This document shows positions 50,501 to 61,481 of a stretch of 64,000 nt of DNA, piece after piece (positions within the stretch are counted from its first letter, which is position 1; every line of letters starts with the position of its first letter). The notes beneath the pieces were generated by a model. That model made no database searches and was not told the DNA's origin. It worked only from the letters and a program-made list of their open reading frames with translations. The position numbers were made by a program, and so were the translations under genes. Origin of the DNA: Enoplolaimus lenunculus (lineage: Eukaryota > Nematoda > Enoplea > Enoplida > Thoracostomopsidae); the NCBI GenBank assembly GCA_030248215.1, contig JASANG010001633.1, positions 62,001-126,000 on the forward strand, given 5' to 3'.

Positions 50501-53500
50501 ATATGATCAGTATAAATTTGATTACGCCTCATGGTTTTCGAGGCAGTTCTTGCGTCTGTTTTTTACATTACTGGTTTTTTGCATTATTTTGTGTTTGTGT
50601 TTTAAGATGATCAACCGAAAACTTGGCAAAGAAGGCATGAATCAAACGGCGTGGGAATATTTGGTGCTTCATAAATTTGGCGTATGTTTATGTTTTTGAT
50701 CAGTGTTGGGCTAAACAGTTGTTTTCCTATAGTCGCTTGTGGTGAGGCTTTGGCTTAGGTTCAACTTTGGGCTAAATGTATTAGACAAAATTTTAGGGTT
50801 CTACAGTTTATGGTTTTGGGAAACTAGAGGTATTTGGAAATGGTAAGAAAGTGTATACATCCCTCTGGGAGCATTGGTTACAATGAAGGTATTTCATAGC
50901 TGTAAAGTTGCCATATAATCTCAGGCGAGCGGTTATTACCCGAGAAAAATACTTTTGGATCAAATATATGTCAGGGTTCTAGCGGAATTTTTGTTCTTTG
51001 CTGAATTTCTGCAAAAATTCGATTCTTGATTCGGTTCTGCAGTACGCGGGAACCTAAAGTTGAACGGATTTGTGAAAAACTATGTAGATTATTGAATGAC
51101 TAAAACATTTTGTATTCGAAAAATTTATAATATTAATATTTTGAAAAAATGTTTTTGCAATTCTTATGCTAAAATTTGCGGTGTACCAGTATAAGGTGAG
51201 CTTTAAATACACGGCTTGGGTTGTACTCTCTGTAACAGATCAATTGAATATTATGATTATTTGAATTTTTTCAGCATGCGAAACCAGCAAATGAAACCGA
51301 ACAAAATTATTTGAGCCAGCTTCAACAGTCAGTGAACCCGGTCAATCTTGCGTATTTCCTGAATAGTTTTCTTTCGTAAGCTTTTTCATTGTTTCGTTTC
51401 AGTTTTTTCTTTGTCCTTTTTTAGTTGGATCTGACGTGTGGGTCTAACTTGCTCATGCTCCGGGGGTTGTCCTACCCGTTCCCCTGCAACACTGTCATAT
51501 CTCATAAGAAGGAGAGTTGGTTCCGTTTCAGGAAAATATTTGTTAATCCGAAGTGTAAATAAACTGGAATTTTGTGAGAGTTGCTAATTTTGTGTTTTTA
51601 GCTGTTTTGGTAATCTTTGAGTTCTGGGGGGAAATCAAATAGTAGAATGCAAGATTCCAGTAGATGGCTGTGGTGTATGCGTTGTGCTTTAGTTTATTGT
51701 GTCAGACGTCGCCACGAGTCACCAACCCTAAGGATTTAGCAATGAGACAACATTTTTTCCGGAGTTTCTAGTGTCTATTTATTCAAGCTGTGTTTTTCCT
51801 AACTGTTAATGCGTAGATCATGTTTACTTTATTAAGAACGTTATGAACTTTCTGTATACGTTAATCTTGTGAGTTCTAGGACGTCTTGATTATTTTGGCG
51901 TATATCATATTGACAAAATATGTATTTTGATAATTTTGTGTAATACTTTTATTTATTTTGTTTATTGTTTTAGACGAACGGACTTATCAAATTCACTGGC
52001 ATCGTCACTGAAGTAAGATTTTAAGCCGTGTTTAGCTTGATTACCAATAATTTTATACTTTGTATAGCAGTCCTACAGTCGCAGTACGGATGACATCGGT
52101 GGTTGGCTGGCTTTGCGGCAAATGGTTCCAACAGGAAATGTATGCATTTTGCTGTAAAAAGAACAAAACTTTTTTGCAGAAACAGAGGCCGGAATTCAGG
52201 ATAACGGTTGTCATCGAATTACCGTACTACTGATCTTAAAATTGTAAAAAAATGAATCTCAAACTATATATTATGGCGCTAATTTTTTAGCTTAAGTGTT
52301 AAGGCTGAATCAACGGAAAATATTTGTTAAAGTAGGGCTAACGATTAGTTGTTAACACCCGCATTTATGACAGTTTTTAATATGGTAAGTGAGAAATTTA
52401 TATTGTCAACGGCACATAATGTAATCCGCTGCAAAATGGAATAAAGTCGTGTTTCGTCATCTTGAAACGCCGGAGCAGGAACAGGAATTGTGTTTTGGCT
52501 GTCATCCTATCCGGAATTGCATTTTGGCGCTTTTCATTCACTTTGACTGTTATGTAGTATTATTATTGTTGTTGTTGTTTAATTTTTTAGGTGTGATGTA
52601 TTATTATTATTATTATTATTATTATTGTTGTTGTTGTTGTTGTTTAATTTTTTTAGGTGTGAAGCACTGTTAGTGGTTGGATCGAAAGCGTCTCATTTGC
52701 ATACAGTGCAAACAATGCATTCAGCAATGAGTCGTCAAGGCTCTTCGTTACTTATTGTCGATGGTGTTGGTGATGTCATCAGTGAAGCGGTGAGTGACGT
52801 GTATGAATGACGTGTTATCGCTTGCAGTCAGGGATTACTTTTGAAATTTCGGGATGTGCGCAAGTGTTTTCAGGGCTGCGGAAAATTTAATTTCCATACA
52901 CAAAGATAATTTTTCTCCACAAAACATAAAATTATAATCTTAAAAATAGAGACGAGCGAAACGTACAAATTTGTTGTCGAAAACACAACGAAACTGCATA
53001 TTACAGGGTATCTGTTTGTGGTTTTATGACAAATTGTTTACTGTCATTATCTTTATTGAAAAATGAATGTTCATATTTATATCTGAGCCACTTTTTAATT
53101 AATTTCCTAAGCGGATCAAATTTCGTACCTCCGCCACATCGAATTAGGCCATAGTGGGTGTGAGCGTGTGAATTGCGATTTCAGATGTTCTAAGAATGAG
53201 TAGGGTTGATGTCGTACTTGAATGAAATTTTGAGAACTATGTTTTTATCGTTTTATTACGATATGAAGTAGGATGCGGAGTAGTAAGGTTACAAGAAGTT
53301 CGACGTCATATTGTAAGCTGTAATGTTTAGTTATACTCGTGTAAAGAAATGTGTGTGTGTAGAATCTGAAAAACAAATGGTTATTTCGGATTGCGGTTCC
53401 TGGTCCAGCAATGTTCATTTCGAAACAGAGCCGGATATTATTTCGGTTCACTCATGACGATATGTCAGCTTCAAAATATATTTTTAATGCTCCTAGCGCT

Positions 53501-55151
53501 CATCTAAAGTATTGTGGCTTGGTTACTGCTGTCGGCCTATCGTTCTAGATGCAATATTATAGGAGGTACGGAATCTGGACCCCGCTAGGAATTTAATAAA
53601 CCGCGGTTTACATCTCAACGAGCTGAGTTCAACGGTGCAACTGTTTGAAATTTTTGTTGTTTTGAGTGAAATTGAATGTACATGCTTGTCTGCGATTATT
53701 TACTAATGTTATTTGTTTCAGCCTGCCAAACTATCACGAGCGCTGATATTGTTTTGTAAAGGTTGCGGTGCCTGTAAGTGTTTGCAGTATAATAATGGTT
53801 TGATTATTGCACTTTTGATGCGTTTATGATGCAAATTCCGCAATAACATGTGTACTGTAAGTAAAATTTGTGAATTTTGGGTGATGAATGCTGAGGCCAA
53901 AAAACATAATTGTCGTCGACATTAGTGCACCATCCATGATAAGGTTCTTGGTGTACGCATGTTATTGTGGAAGTAACGTTAGGTCAAACACGTGTCACTC
54001 AATAATCAACTGTTATTGGTGATAATGGTACATGTTTACTTTCACTCCAGAAAGAGCTTCCCACAGAGTGACTTGATGAATCTAATAGACTGAGGTTTTG
54101 TGTTAGGCTAACGCTTTAGCTTAGGTGTAAACTAAGCCTAAGCGTTAGGCTTAGAAAAATAATAAGCAGTACTGCGAGGGGGACTTTTGCCTTCTTTTAA
54201 ATTAACGCTAGGGGGATGATTTTGAGATTAGGGTTGCGGTATATACTCGTCAAGCGGCGCCTCATGTCCATCATAAAATGTTGATTTGACACCGCTGGCT
54301 GCCAACTGTAACGCGAAACGAAAGTAAACGTCGACTTTTGAAGGTGTAATTTTTGTGACAGAAAAAAATTATTTTTGGGGCTAAGATTAGCAGTCTTTTA
54401 GTGTTATTATTTTGTAGCAGATAAGATGTAGGCGAAGTTATTTTTATCTCTTAACATTTTCTTTACCAGGGTTGTCGTATATAATGTTATGTAATTCATA
54501 TCGCTATGCCGTTAAGTACTATAGATTGTATAAGCTTATCAGTAAGCGTTCAAGTTTAATGTTAATCCTGTTATATCTATAGGTGTTTTGTTTGAAATGA
54601 TGCTATCGCTATAACGGTTAGGGTGGTGATATTTATTTATGTGCGTAACGAGATGTTTTTGGCTATTGCGTTCGGGTATTTTAACAGGGATTTTCAAATT
54701 TCGAATAGATGGCAATGTACTTGCTAGAATCATTGGTGCCCTTAAAAGGAAAACGAAGTGCATTTAATAGTAGCACATAATGTAATATTTGTCTGTGTAT
54801 TTTGGTGTAATATACAAAATGCGGTTCTACTTATAGTACCAAACTTGCGGTATATTGTGCTGCACAGCCAACAAATTTATTCGAACAAAAATGCTCAGGT
54901 TGAAAGTTGAAACCGGCCGCTTTAGGCGTACTGCCCCAATTAGCGGTACGGTAAGCTAAAACAACGCCATTGATTTTGATAATATGGCAATATAATTTTG
55001 CCTGGAATATGAATTTTTTAAAAAGAATATATTTGGTTTTGTTTTAGTACCATCGGTTGGAATTCCCGGTCTCGAAAATATGCGTTCAACAGCGTCGATG
55101 TCTATGGAAGAAGCGGACAAACCTGGAAAACGAAAGTTGTCGACGAAATGA
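47471..55151 (+). CDS. NDRG: NDRG-family (N-myc downstream-regulated) alpha/beta-hydrolase-fold protein, 12 exons
   Basis: Cytoplasmic NDRG-family protein; these have an alpha/beta-hydrolase fold but are generally regarded as non-enzymatic and act in stress, differentiation and trafficking (family knowledge). Twelve exons (47471-47521, 47826-47883, 48151-48271, 49022-49081, 49595-49655, 49799-49885, 50607-50681, 51275-51375, 51974-52012, 52657-52789, 53722-53773, 55048-55151) join in frame to 313 codons plus TGA, all with GT/AG borders. Family landmarks in order: CGRLKVFIQ, TVFVTCHDLGTN (family ILTYHDIGLN), HICVPGQE (HVDAPGQQ), YPTLTEIGADVATVLDAL, LAIGIGDGAGANIICRFA (IIGIGVGAGAY), NPVNLAYFLNSF, CEALLVVGSK, PAKLSRALILF and MRSTASMS. 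It is strongly diverged and shorter than the usual 340-390 residues. Exon 1 here opens with an ATG right after an acceptor, so the true start may be upstream (candidate at 39704). Confidence 0.85.
47826..47883 (+). CDS. NDRG: NDRG-like exon with the YHDIGLN-equivalent motif
   Basis: 58 bp, phase 0 in and 1 out. GNLADKHTVFVTCHDLGTN; donor GTATGT runs straight into a (GTTT)n tract. Confidence 0.85.
47886..47975. repeat. (GTTT)n repeat at an NDRG-like donor
   Basis: TTTG/TTTA tetranucleotide run starting two to three bases past the donor hexamer. Confidence 0.9.
48151..48271 (+). CDS. NDRG: NDRG-like exon with the DAPGQ-equivalent motif
   Basis: 121 bp, TTTGTTTCAG to GTAAGT. Contains FVHICVPGQEPNADKWPDD. 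The family Asp/Ala before PGQ are Cys/Val here. Confidence 0.85.
48330..48785. mobile_element. ACTTAAGT-rich MITE with a nested GGTCTCGG element
   Basis: Matches 55782-56148 at both ends (GTAAGCAATTCAATTGCTTA; AATACTTAAGTAAGATTTC) but is interrupted at about 48537-48680 by a segment of (GTCTCG)n and its inverse CGAGAC. Confidence 0.75.
49022..49081 (+). CDS. NDRG: NDRG-like exon
   Basis: 60 bp, ATTTTAG to GTAAGT. KYPTLTEIGADVATVLDAL, equal to the YPSMDQLAEMLPGVL segment of the family. Confidence 0.85.
49595..49655 (+). CDS. NDRG: NDRG-like exon with the G-x-G-x-G-A-G turn
   Basis: 61 bp, GTTTTAG to GTGAGT. VKLAIGIGDGAGANIICRFA is the best-conserved block, at the position of the nucleophile elbow in true hydrolases; no Ser nucleophile is present. 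Confidence 0.9.
49799..49885 (+). CDS. NDRG: NDRG-like exon
   Basis: 87 bp, phase 0 both ends, TATTTTAG to GTGACC. Begins IQHPNRCLGVILIHCTSTTA, matching the NPELVEGLVLINVDP segment. Confidence 0.88.
49918..50203. mobile_element. Palindromic MITE (TGCAAGTT family)
   Basis: AAGCCCTATTCGCACGTGCA to TGCACGTGTGAATAAGCCTT, second copy of 6495-6776, in an NDRG-like intron. Confidence 0.85.
50340..50510. repeat. CAGTTGGTGAT-type unit
   Basis: ACCTATCGCAAACTGGTGAT, as in the 37-38 kb cluster. Confidence 0.5.
50607..50681 (+). CDS. NDRG: NDRG-like exon, cap helix region
   Basis: 75 bp, TGTTTTAAG to GTATGT. MINRKLGKEGMNQTAWEYLV continuing LHKFG. Aligns with the WAASKL...HLFG region. Confidence 0.82.
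51275..51375 (+). CDS. NDRG: NDRG-like exon, cap region
   Basis: 101 bp, TTTTTTCAG to GTAAGC. Includes ETEQNYLSQLQQSVNPVNLA then YFLNSFL, like the family's YRQHIxxxxNPxNLxLFxNxY. Confidence 0.85.
51974..52012 (+). CDS. NDRG: NDRG-like micro-exon
   Basis: 39 bp, TTGTTTTAG to GTAAGA. RTDLSNSLASSL; the start matches the family's (S)RRDLEIERP. Confidence 0.75.
52556..52655. repeat. Tandem duplication of (ATT)n-(GTT)n-acceptor module
   Basis: ATTATTATTG(TTG)n then TTTAATTTTTTAGGTGTGA appears twice; the second forms the acceptor used by the exon at 52657. Confidence 0.85.
52657..52789 (+). CDS. NDRG: NDRG-like exon with the LLVVGD-equivalent strand
   Basis: 133 bp, acceptor TTTTTTTAG, donor GTGAGT. 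CEALLVVGSKASHLHTVQTM continuing to a DGVGDVISEA end, matching CPALLVVGD...ADCGGLPQ. An upstream near-copy of the acceptor lies about 68 bp away. Confidence 0.88.
53722..53773 (+). CDS. NDRG: NDRG-like exon, PxKLxxAFxYFxQG helix
   Basis: 52 bp, TTTGTTTCAG to GTAAGT. PAKLSRALILFCKGCGA. Confidence 0.85.
55048..55151 (+). CDS. NDRG: NDRG-like last coding exon
   Basis: Acceptor TGTTTTAG; opens LPSVGIPGLENMRSTASMSM and ends KRKLSTK with TGA at 55149-55151. The MRSTAS block resembles the family's MxRxxRSRTAS tail, but the long Ser/Thr repeats of vertebrate NDRG1 are missing. A family C element starts 62 bp after the stop, probably in the 3' UTR or just past it. Confidence 0.82.
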
Positions 55152-55212
55152 AAACGTTGATTAAATAGTTGGCACAAAAGGATATTTTTAAATATATGTC
55201 CAAGGTTAGGAT

Positions 55213-55603
55213 CAGGGTGCAACCGGAATTCCGGTTCCGGTTCCGGCATTTTTTCACCTTCCGGTTCCGGTTCCGGTAAATTTTTACCGGATTTAAAAAT
55301 TCCGGTGTTATAATTTGGCCGTTTTTTTAACTTTGCTAATCTTTAAGAATCTCTTTAGAAAGCCACTTGTATTCCGAATATAAGCCATTGATGGTGGATT
55401 TCACTTCAGTCGACGACGAAAATCTAAAATACAACAAATAAAATAAATATCTATGTTCGACTAAGGTTATTTCACGAATAATAGAGCAAAAAATAAGATT
55501 AAAATGAAATTTTTGGTGAAATGCATTTTTCACTTTCCGGTTCCGGTTCCGGTAAAATTTTCAAGTTCCGGTTCCGGTAAATTGTAATTCCGGTTGCACC
55601 CTG
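55213..55603. mobile_element. C-family hAT-like element, 391 bp
   Basis: CAGGGTGCAACCGGAATTCC to GGTTGCACCCTG; exact 8-bp target duplication GTTAGGAT (55205-55212, 55604-55611). Confidence 0.95.
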
Positions 55604-55781
55604 GTTAGGATATTTATACATAACAGTAAGTTAATATAAAGCAATATTATTTTTAACCTTTCGCGGTAAATGGGCTCGTACGCTGTGTTGACTGCAGCGT
55701 GTTGCTGTGCAGTTTGCAATTTTGTGCAATTTTTGCATAAATGGTCTATAGGTGGATGACCTTACAAGCGTATGACCGTGG

Positions 55782-56148
55782 CTGGGTTTCCGAAACCCTA
55801 CTTAAGTACGACTTAGTACTTAAGTGCAGGCTAAGTAATTGCTTAACTCTTTTGTCGTATTTTAGAAGCGTACTTATGTTAACTAAATACTTAAGTCGTT
55901 GACTAAATTTGATATACTGCAAATTAACCGATCAGGTATACAAACTTTGGTCGAATTGAAATTATAGACTCATGATGTCTGTTTAATATAAAGCAAAACT
56001 ATTAGTTCCTTGTCCTGGCAATGGCCGACATTTGGTGTTTCTTTGGTTGTGTACGAAAATTTAAATACTTACTTAAGTCGCCGACTTAAGTAATTACTTA
56101 AGCATAACTTAAATGAATACTTAAGTAAGATTTCAGAAACCCAGCCTT
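55782..56148. mobile_element. ACTTAAGT-rich palindromic MITE
   Basis: GGCTGGGTTTCCGAAACCC to TTTCAGAAACCCAGCC, with ACTTAAGTA motifs inside both ends. Confidence 0.85.
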
Positions 56149-56149
56149 T

Positions 56150-57310
56150 ATCGATTAAATTTGTTTAATGAAGAGTTTTTAGCTATAATCAGTTCGAATG
56201 ATTTCATGCGTTAGAATGTTGGAATACTCATGTCCGGGTATCATACAAATTGAGTGAATAATGCGCAGCTACGAGCGTAGCCAGGGTTGTGGAACTGGAT
56301 CGGTTATGTTCAATGAAACGAAGGAAGTTAGTTCCTTTGTGCTACAAGCCAAAACGTATCGAAAAATCTATTGACAAAAATCCTGAAAATGTGGTTTTTT
56401 AACAACAACCGCTCAGATATACATTCTTGAAAAAATCATACATTATTAACAGTACAATTTGTAAGTTCCGTTTGAAAATGCAGATGTAAGCGGGGACTAC
56501 TACCTCGAATTCAAGCGGTGAGGTCATTTTTTAAATAAAAAATGGGTTCGGGCTCGTGTCATTTAGCCTAAGCCTAACCTAAGCTTATATACTATGCTGT
56601 CTTTAAATACATTTCGTTTTGTATGCAGTGAAATTGTTGATGATTTTTTGCATGAAGTTGCTTTACGATGATGTCATTTTTGTTTTAAGTTGCGAGTCAA
56701 GCACGCTGTTGGTGTGAAAATACCTGTGTTTACATTAATGTTGTATTCTGAATACGTAAGTGTCCTAGGTCGAGTATTGAGCAACTGGGCTGGTCTCAAC
56801 GCCAAGTCAGAACAGTCGATGGATAGACGTTTGTATTAAATTGGGGGCTGAGGCCGTTACTAATTGCGAAATAATACACAATGCGCAGTGTTTAACAATT
56901 ATTGTTTGTATGTGTTGTATTGAGCGTTCAGCTTTTATAGTCGAGTGGTGATATTTGGCGATTAAGAACGCGTGTTAACAACTCTTAATGGTGAGTTCAG
57001 TTTGAAGTTTGAAGTTAAAGTTTGCGTTGAAATGGATGGAGCAGATTCAAACGAAGTAAGGGTTAACAACAAAGTGTTACGGAATTTTTTGGCACTTATG
57101 TTTTGTTATTATTAATATGGTATTGTGTTTATTGTTGTATTTATTGTAGAAACGAGTGATGTGGAACATTTTTATAACGTAAAACTCTTTCAGAAGCAGG
57201 AAAAAATTCAAAAAATTTGAAAAATCTGTCAGGTCTAAAATGTATTTTAAAAATGTCGGTGAGATTGCAGTAATAAATTTTTAAGCAGAACGGTGAAGGA
57301 AAATATGCAA
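56150..57310. other. No gene recognised
   Basis: No domain, RNA or repeat match seen. Confidence 0.35.
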
Positions 57311-57314
57311 CTTG

Positions 57315-57731
57315 CAAGGTGCAACCGGAATTCTGGTTCCGGTATTTTTTCATCTTCCGGTTCCGGTAAATGTTTATCTGAATTAAAAATTCCGGTATTA
57401 AAATTTGGTCGGTGAAAATTAATATATTTAACTAAAAAATGATAAACACTAAATAAATCTAATTAGTATAGTATAGTATGTAAACTTTGACAATCGCCGA
57501 AAATAAACCATCGAAGGTAGATTTCGCTTCCGTGGATTATTAAAATCTAAAATACGCAAATAAAGTGGCTACCTACATATCTCCAACTAATTGTTATTTC
57601 ACCAATAATATTGCAAAAAATTAAATTACAATGAATTTTTCGGTCGTATGTATTTTTCATTTCCCGACTCCGGTTCCAGTAATTTTTTTCAAATTCCGGT
57701 CCCGGTAAATTGTAATTCCGGTTACACCCTG
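57315..57731. mobile_element. C-family element, 417 bp
   Basis: CAAGGTGCAACCGGAATTCT to GGTTACACCCTG; interior shared with 21344-21735. Confidence 0.88.
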
Positions 57732-58619
57732 ACAATTGTGTAGATTCTGTATGGGATAGAGAGCGCTTGACACCAAATGCGATGATGCTGTTTTCTGATG
57801 AATTTTTTATAATTTAAAGTCGAGATGCCAAGGCGGCTGGCCGTTGAGTTTGTATTGCAATCTTTACTTGACTCGATGCATCCTGAAGAGCTGAAGAAGA
57901 AAAATTTGGTGTTTCGGTCGTACAGAAAACTTTGTATCTATTTTTACGTTTCACTATATTGAATAGCGATATTTGGTTCAATCCAATGTTCGTTTCATTT
58001 TTCAACAAAAACGTCATGTTTGTCTAGCAAAAATGGTTAATTTTCACAAAACAAAATACTGTTTTTATAGAATATCCATCCGCACCAGTTGGTACCGGTG
58101 CTCTGGGGTCGACACCTTAGTTCAACCGTGGTAAAAATTCCAGCCACGGGCAACTAACTAAAATGTAGTTCGGTAACATGGTTAATCTTAAAATCTGTGT
58201 AACAACGATATGAGATGTTAAATTGTTATTTAGGAACGGAAGTGCTTAATGTCCACATCCGGTTGCGGGATTGTTTTGATATCCGATCGCTTTCTGATGT
58301 GCATGCTGTGTTATTATATGTGAAAATGTGTTGAAGGGGGTGTGCAGTGAACAAACTGCAATAAAGTACTGAATGCTTTATTTTCTAGTCGTTGTCCGTT
58401 GCTATTCTTAATATGCAATTTGATTTTGCCATGTTTGTTTTTATTTTATATTTATGATTGTTGTTTGTGAGTTGTATTTGAAACACTGTTTTGCCATGGG
58501 GCATACTGTATTTACTTTAGCCTTCTGTGGTTATACATGTAGGTTAAGGAACGAAGCTGTAGCATCTATTTCCAACTAGGCTTAGGCAAAAATTATCGCA
58601 ATTCTGTGTCTCAAAATTG

Positions 58620-58803
58620 GGCCCATGTAAAGATCAGGGGCGGAACGTTTTTCTGTGGGACTGCAATAGAGTAAGCTTAAGCTTTAGACTAATTTATTTA
58701 CTTGGCTTAGGCTTAGGTTTAGGAATAAATACATTCTTACGCTCAGACTTAGGCTTAGGAATATGCTTATAATACTGTTCCGCACCTGTTCTTTACATTG
58801 GCC
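58620..58803 (+). mobile_element. H1 hAT-like MITE, 184 bp
   Basis: GGCCCATGTAAAGATCAGGG to TTCTTTACATTGGCC; exact 8-bp target duplication CAAAATTG (58612-58619, 58804-58811). The cleanest copy in the window. Confidence 0.96.
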
Positions 58804-58811
58804 CAAAATTG

Positions 58812-59965
58812 AAACGATTTTGCATATGTTGTCGACAAACTGCAATCGGAATATCAACAACTTTAATTCAGTGGTTTGAAAATTAAGTTATTTACCAACC
58901 AGCAGGATGTAAACGAATACTAAAATTACTGATTTTGATCAACATAACGGGAACGGATGTTGAAGTAATAAAAGTTTCAAAAATGTTTTATTTTTATGCC
59001 AACGCAATTGAGATGTTGAAATATGCACCAGGCTTTGTAAAACTTTAAAGAAAAATGGCTGATGCATCGAAATTGTTAAAAAATTTTGATTAATTCCGTA
59101 ATTTTTCTTCCATTTCAAACAATTGGAGCATGTCTGTAAAAAGAAATTGCGAGATATATACGTTATTTATAACTAATTTTGAGCGTAAGTATAACGAAAT
59201 TTCTCGTAATTCTATTGCGGAAATGAGCACCAATTTTTACCGGCATCGAATATCCGGTGACACTTTGCCAACTATAGTGGTCCGTACCGGAGCAGGCTAG
59301 GGTGCCCACCAATTTCCGGGGTGAAGTCCCCAACTAGCTGTTTACAATTTTATCAGGGTGGAACCCGTCTTTGGGGTGCACCCTACCCAAATGTGGGATG
59401 TTGCCCCTTAACCAAATGGGCGGGGGTGTCTGCTCTGTCCGTGATAATGATACGTGCTTTAGAAAGGTTTGATATTGTGATTGGGAGCCGTGGGATTACA
59501 CAACCGGTCAGTCAACATAATGCTAAACGTTTCTTTGGTTGTAGATGGATCACCACCGGATAAGTGTCCATCTGTAATAAAGTTTTCGTTTGATCGTTTT
59601 TAGTTGTCTTTTTGATTCAGTTGTATAGGTTTACTAGTTTCTGTCGTAGTTTTGACTTTTTTCTTCCTATGATTATTTCGTTTGCTTGGTATTAATTGAT
59701 ATTTAGAGCGAATAGTTTTTGGGTTATGGTACGTTTTAATACGGAATATGGCAGTGGTCCTGAATGTATAGAATTGGTTCCGTTTAATTTTCTAATTTTA
59801 CAAATATCTTCATTGATGCTTACTGGATTACAAATCCGAAAAATCGATTTAAAGGTCACTCGTTTGATTATTGTACTTAAAGCGCAATAAAAGTGCGGAA
59901 AGATCCGGACAGTTTTAGTAGCACACGCCGAGTGTTTAAATTGGCGTCCGATTCTGTATATGCTT
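58812..59965. other. No gene recognised
   Basis: A GC-richer patch at 59285-59440 (CCCACCAATTTCCGGGGTG) resembles 11840-11870 but its nature is unclear. Confidence 0.35.
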
Positions 59966-59967
59966 AT

Positions 59968-60131
59968 GTACCCATGTATAGAACAGTTCCGAATCGTTTT
60001 CCGGAAGGGCTATTATAGTCAGTTTACGGTTTAGACTAATTTTTGCTTAGGCTTAGAAATAGGCTCATCCATACGCTTAGGCTTATAGGAATATGCGTAT
60101 ACTACTGTTCCGGCCCTGTTCTATACATGGG
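59968..60131 (+). mobile_element. H1 hAT-like MITE, diverged
   Basis: CCCATGTATAGAACAG to GTTCTATACATGGGTC, TTAGGCTTA remnants. Confidence 0.78.
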
Positions 60132-60132
60132 T

Positions 60133-60298
60133 CTGCTTATGTGTAGATCACGGCCGTAACAATACGATAAGCATTATTTTTAAGACTCAGAGCAAAAGCT
60201 ATAACTATTAAGTACGCAAAAAATTAATCTAAAGCTTAAGCTTACTCTGTGGCAACCCTGCGATAAACTTGTCCACCCCTGATATATACATAGATCAT
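60133..60298 (-). mobile_element. H1 hAT-like MITE, diverged
   Basis: TATGTGTAGATCACGGCCG, CTAAAGCTTAAGCTTACTCT, CCACCCCTGATATATACATA: opposite orientation, directly beside the previous copy. Confidence 0.7.
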
Positions 60299-60726
60299 TT
60301 TGGTCAGAATTAATATTGTACCCCTTATAAATGCGTCAAAATATTAACGTTTCACTGCATTCATCCTAAACTTGTCATCTTGCACAAGTTGAAGCTTTTC
60401 GACATTTCAAAATTTCTCGTAGCAGGTAACGATTATCTAAAATTAAAATTAAAAATTGAGTCAAAAAGCGCATAAATATAAAATCGTACACCAGCTCAAA
60501 ATCAAGCTTCAACTGCGATCTCTTATTGATTGGGATGAAAATGGGGACTCCCTAAAATTACCCCCCACTTATACGAGTCACTACGGTACAAGGAAAGTTT
60601 CATATTTGCGTCACGAACCATTTGCTGCTGCAAGTTCTTTGGTTTTCTACTATATTATATAGCAAATATTGCAACAGTATGAAATAAATTTGTCTAAATA
60701 AAGACAAAAATAGAATTGCTCAAACT

Positions 60727-60902
60727 GGCCAATGTTACTTTTAGGGCCATAAAACAGTAGATTAAGCGTTTTCCTAAGCCTACGCCTGACCGTTGCAAAA
60801 GCGCATTTCTAACTCTAATCCTAAGCAAAAAATGTAATCTAGACTCTAAACCTTTTATTGACCCACCAGAAACCCTGACGGCCCTAAAAGTAACATGGAA
60901 CC
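60727..60902 (+). mobile_element. H2 hAT-like MITE
   Basis: GGCCAATGTTACTTTTAGGG to CCTAAAAGTAACATGGAACC with CCTAAGCC pieces. Confidence 0.87.
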
Positions 60903-61107
60903 CCAAACCTATTAAGAGACGTCTAGTTTTCCATTACTTACTACTAATAACATTGAGCAATAATGGCTTTAAAGCATCTGGAGTCAAATTTCGACCCTGA
61001 AATGAAAAATGTTTCAGAATTTAAAAATGATTAATGAAAAAGTTTTCTATTTTCTGTCACTGAACTTCAGTTGTCATTGAACGACAGTTTTAAAGCGAAA
61101 AATAATT

Positions 61108-61154
61108 ATTTTAGTCCCATTAAAAACGTTCCGCCCCTGATCTTTACATGGACC
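61108..61154. mobile_element. H1 terminal fragment
   Basis: AACGTTCCGCCCCTGATCTT end without the rest. Confidence 0.7.
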
Positions 61155-61409
61155 ATAAATAGTGATTAGCATAAGTGAAATGTAGTTGTTTCTATTGGAT
61201 GTGGTTGAAAAATAAACAGTCCAAACCTCATAGCACGTGGAACTGTAAAACCAACATCAGTTTCCTCTTAATCGGGTCACTACTGTATTGCTAGCGTTTT
61301 TAGATTATAAATTTAAAAAAGACTCAATTTTTAAATTATTGTCTTAAATGATTAATTTCACAATTATAATATTATTACAATAATCATTTTAAATAAAAAA
61401 TCTCGCCAC

Positions 61410-61481
61410 CTGTACTCCATCTGAACCTTTGTCTCCACGCAATCCTGGTTTCCCTCTGGGTCCCGTTGGACCTTTGTCGCC
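61410..61481 (-). CDS. Collagen exon, 8 Gly-X-Y triplets
   Basis: 72 bp, begins GDKGPTGPRGKPGLRGDKG and ends GVQ before GTGGCG. Confidence 0.83.
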
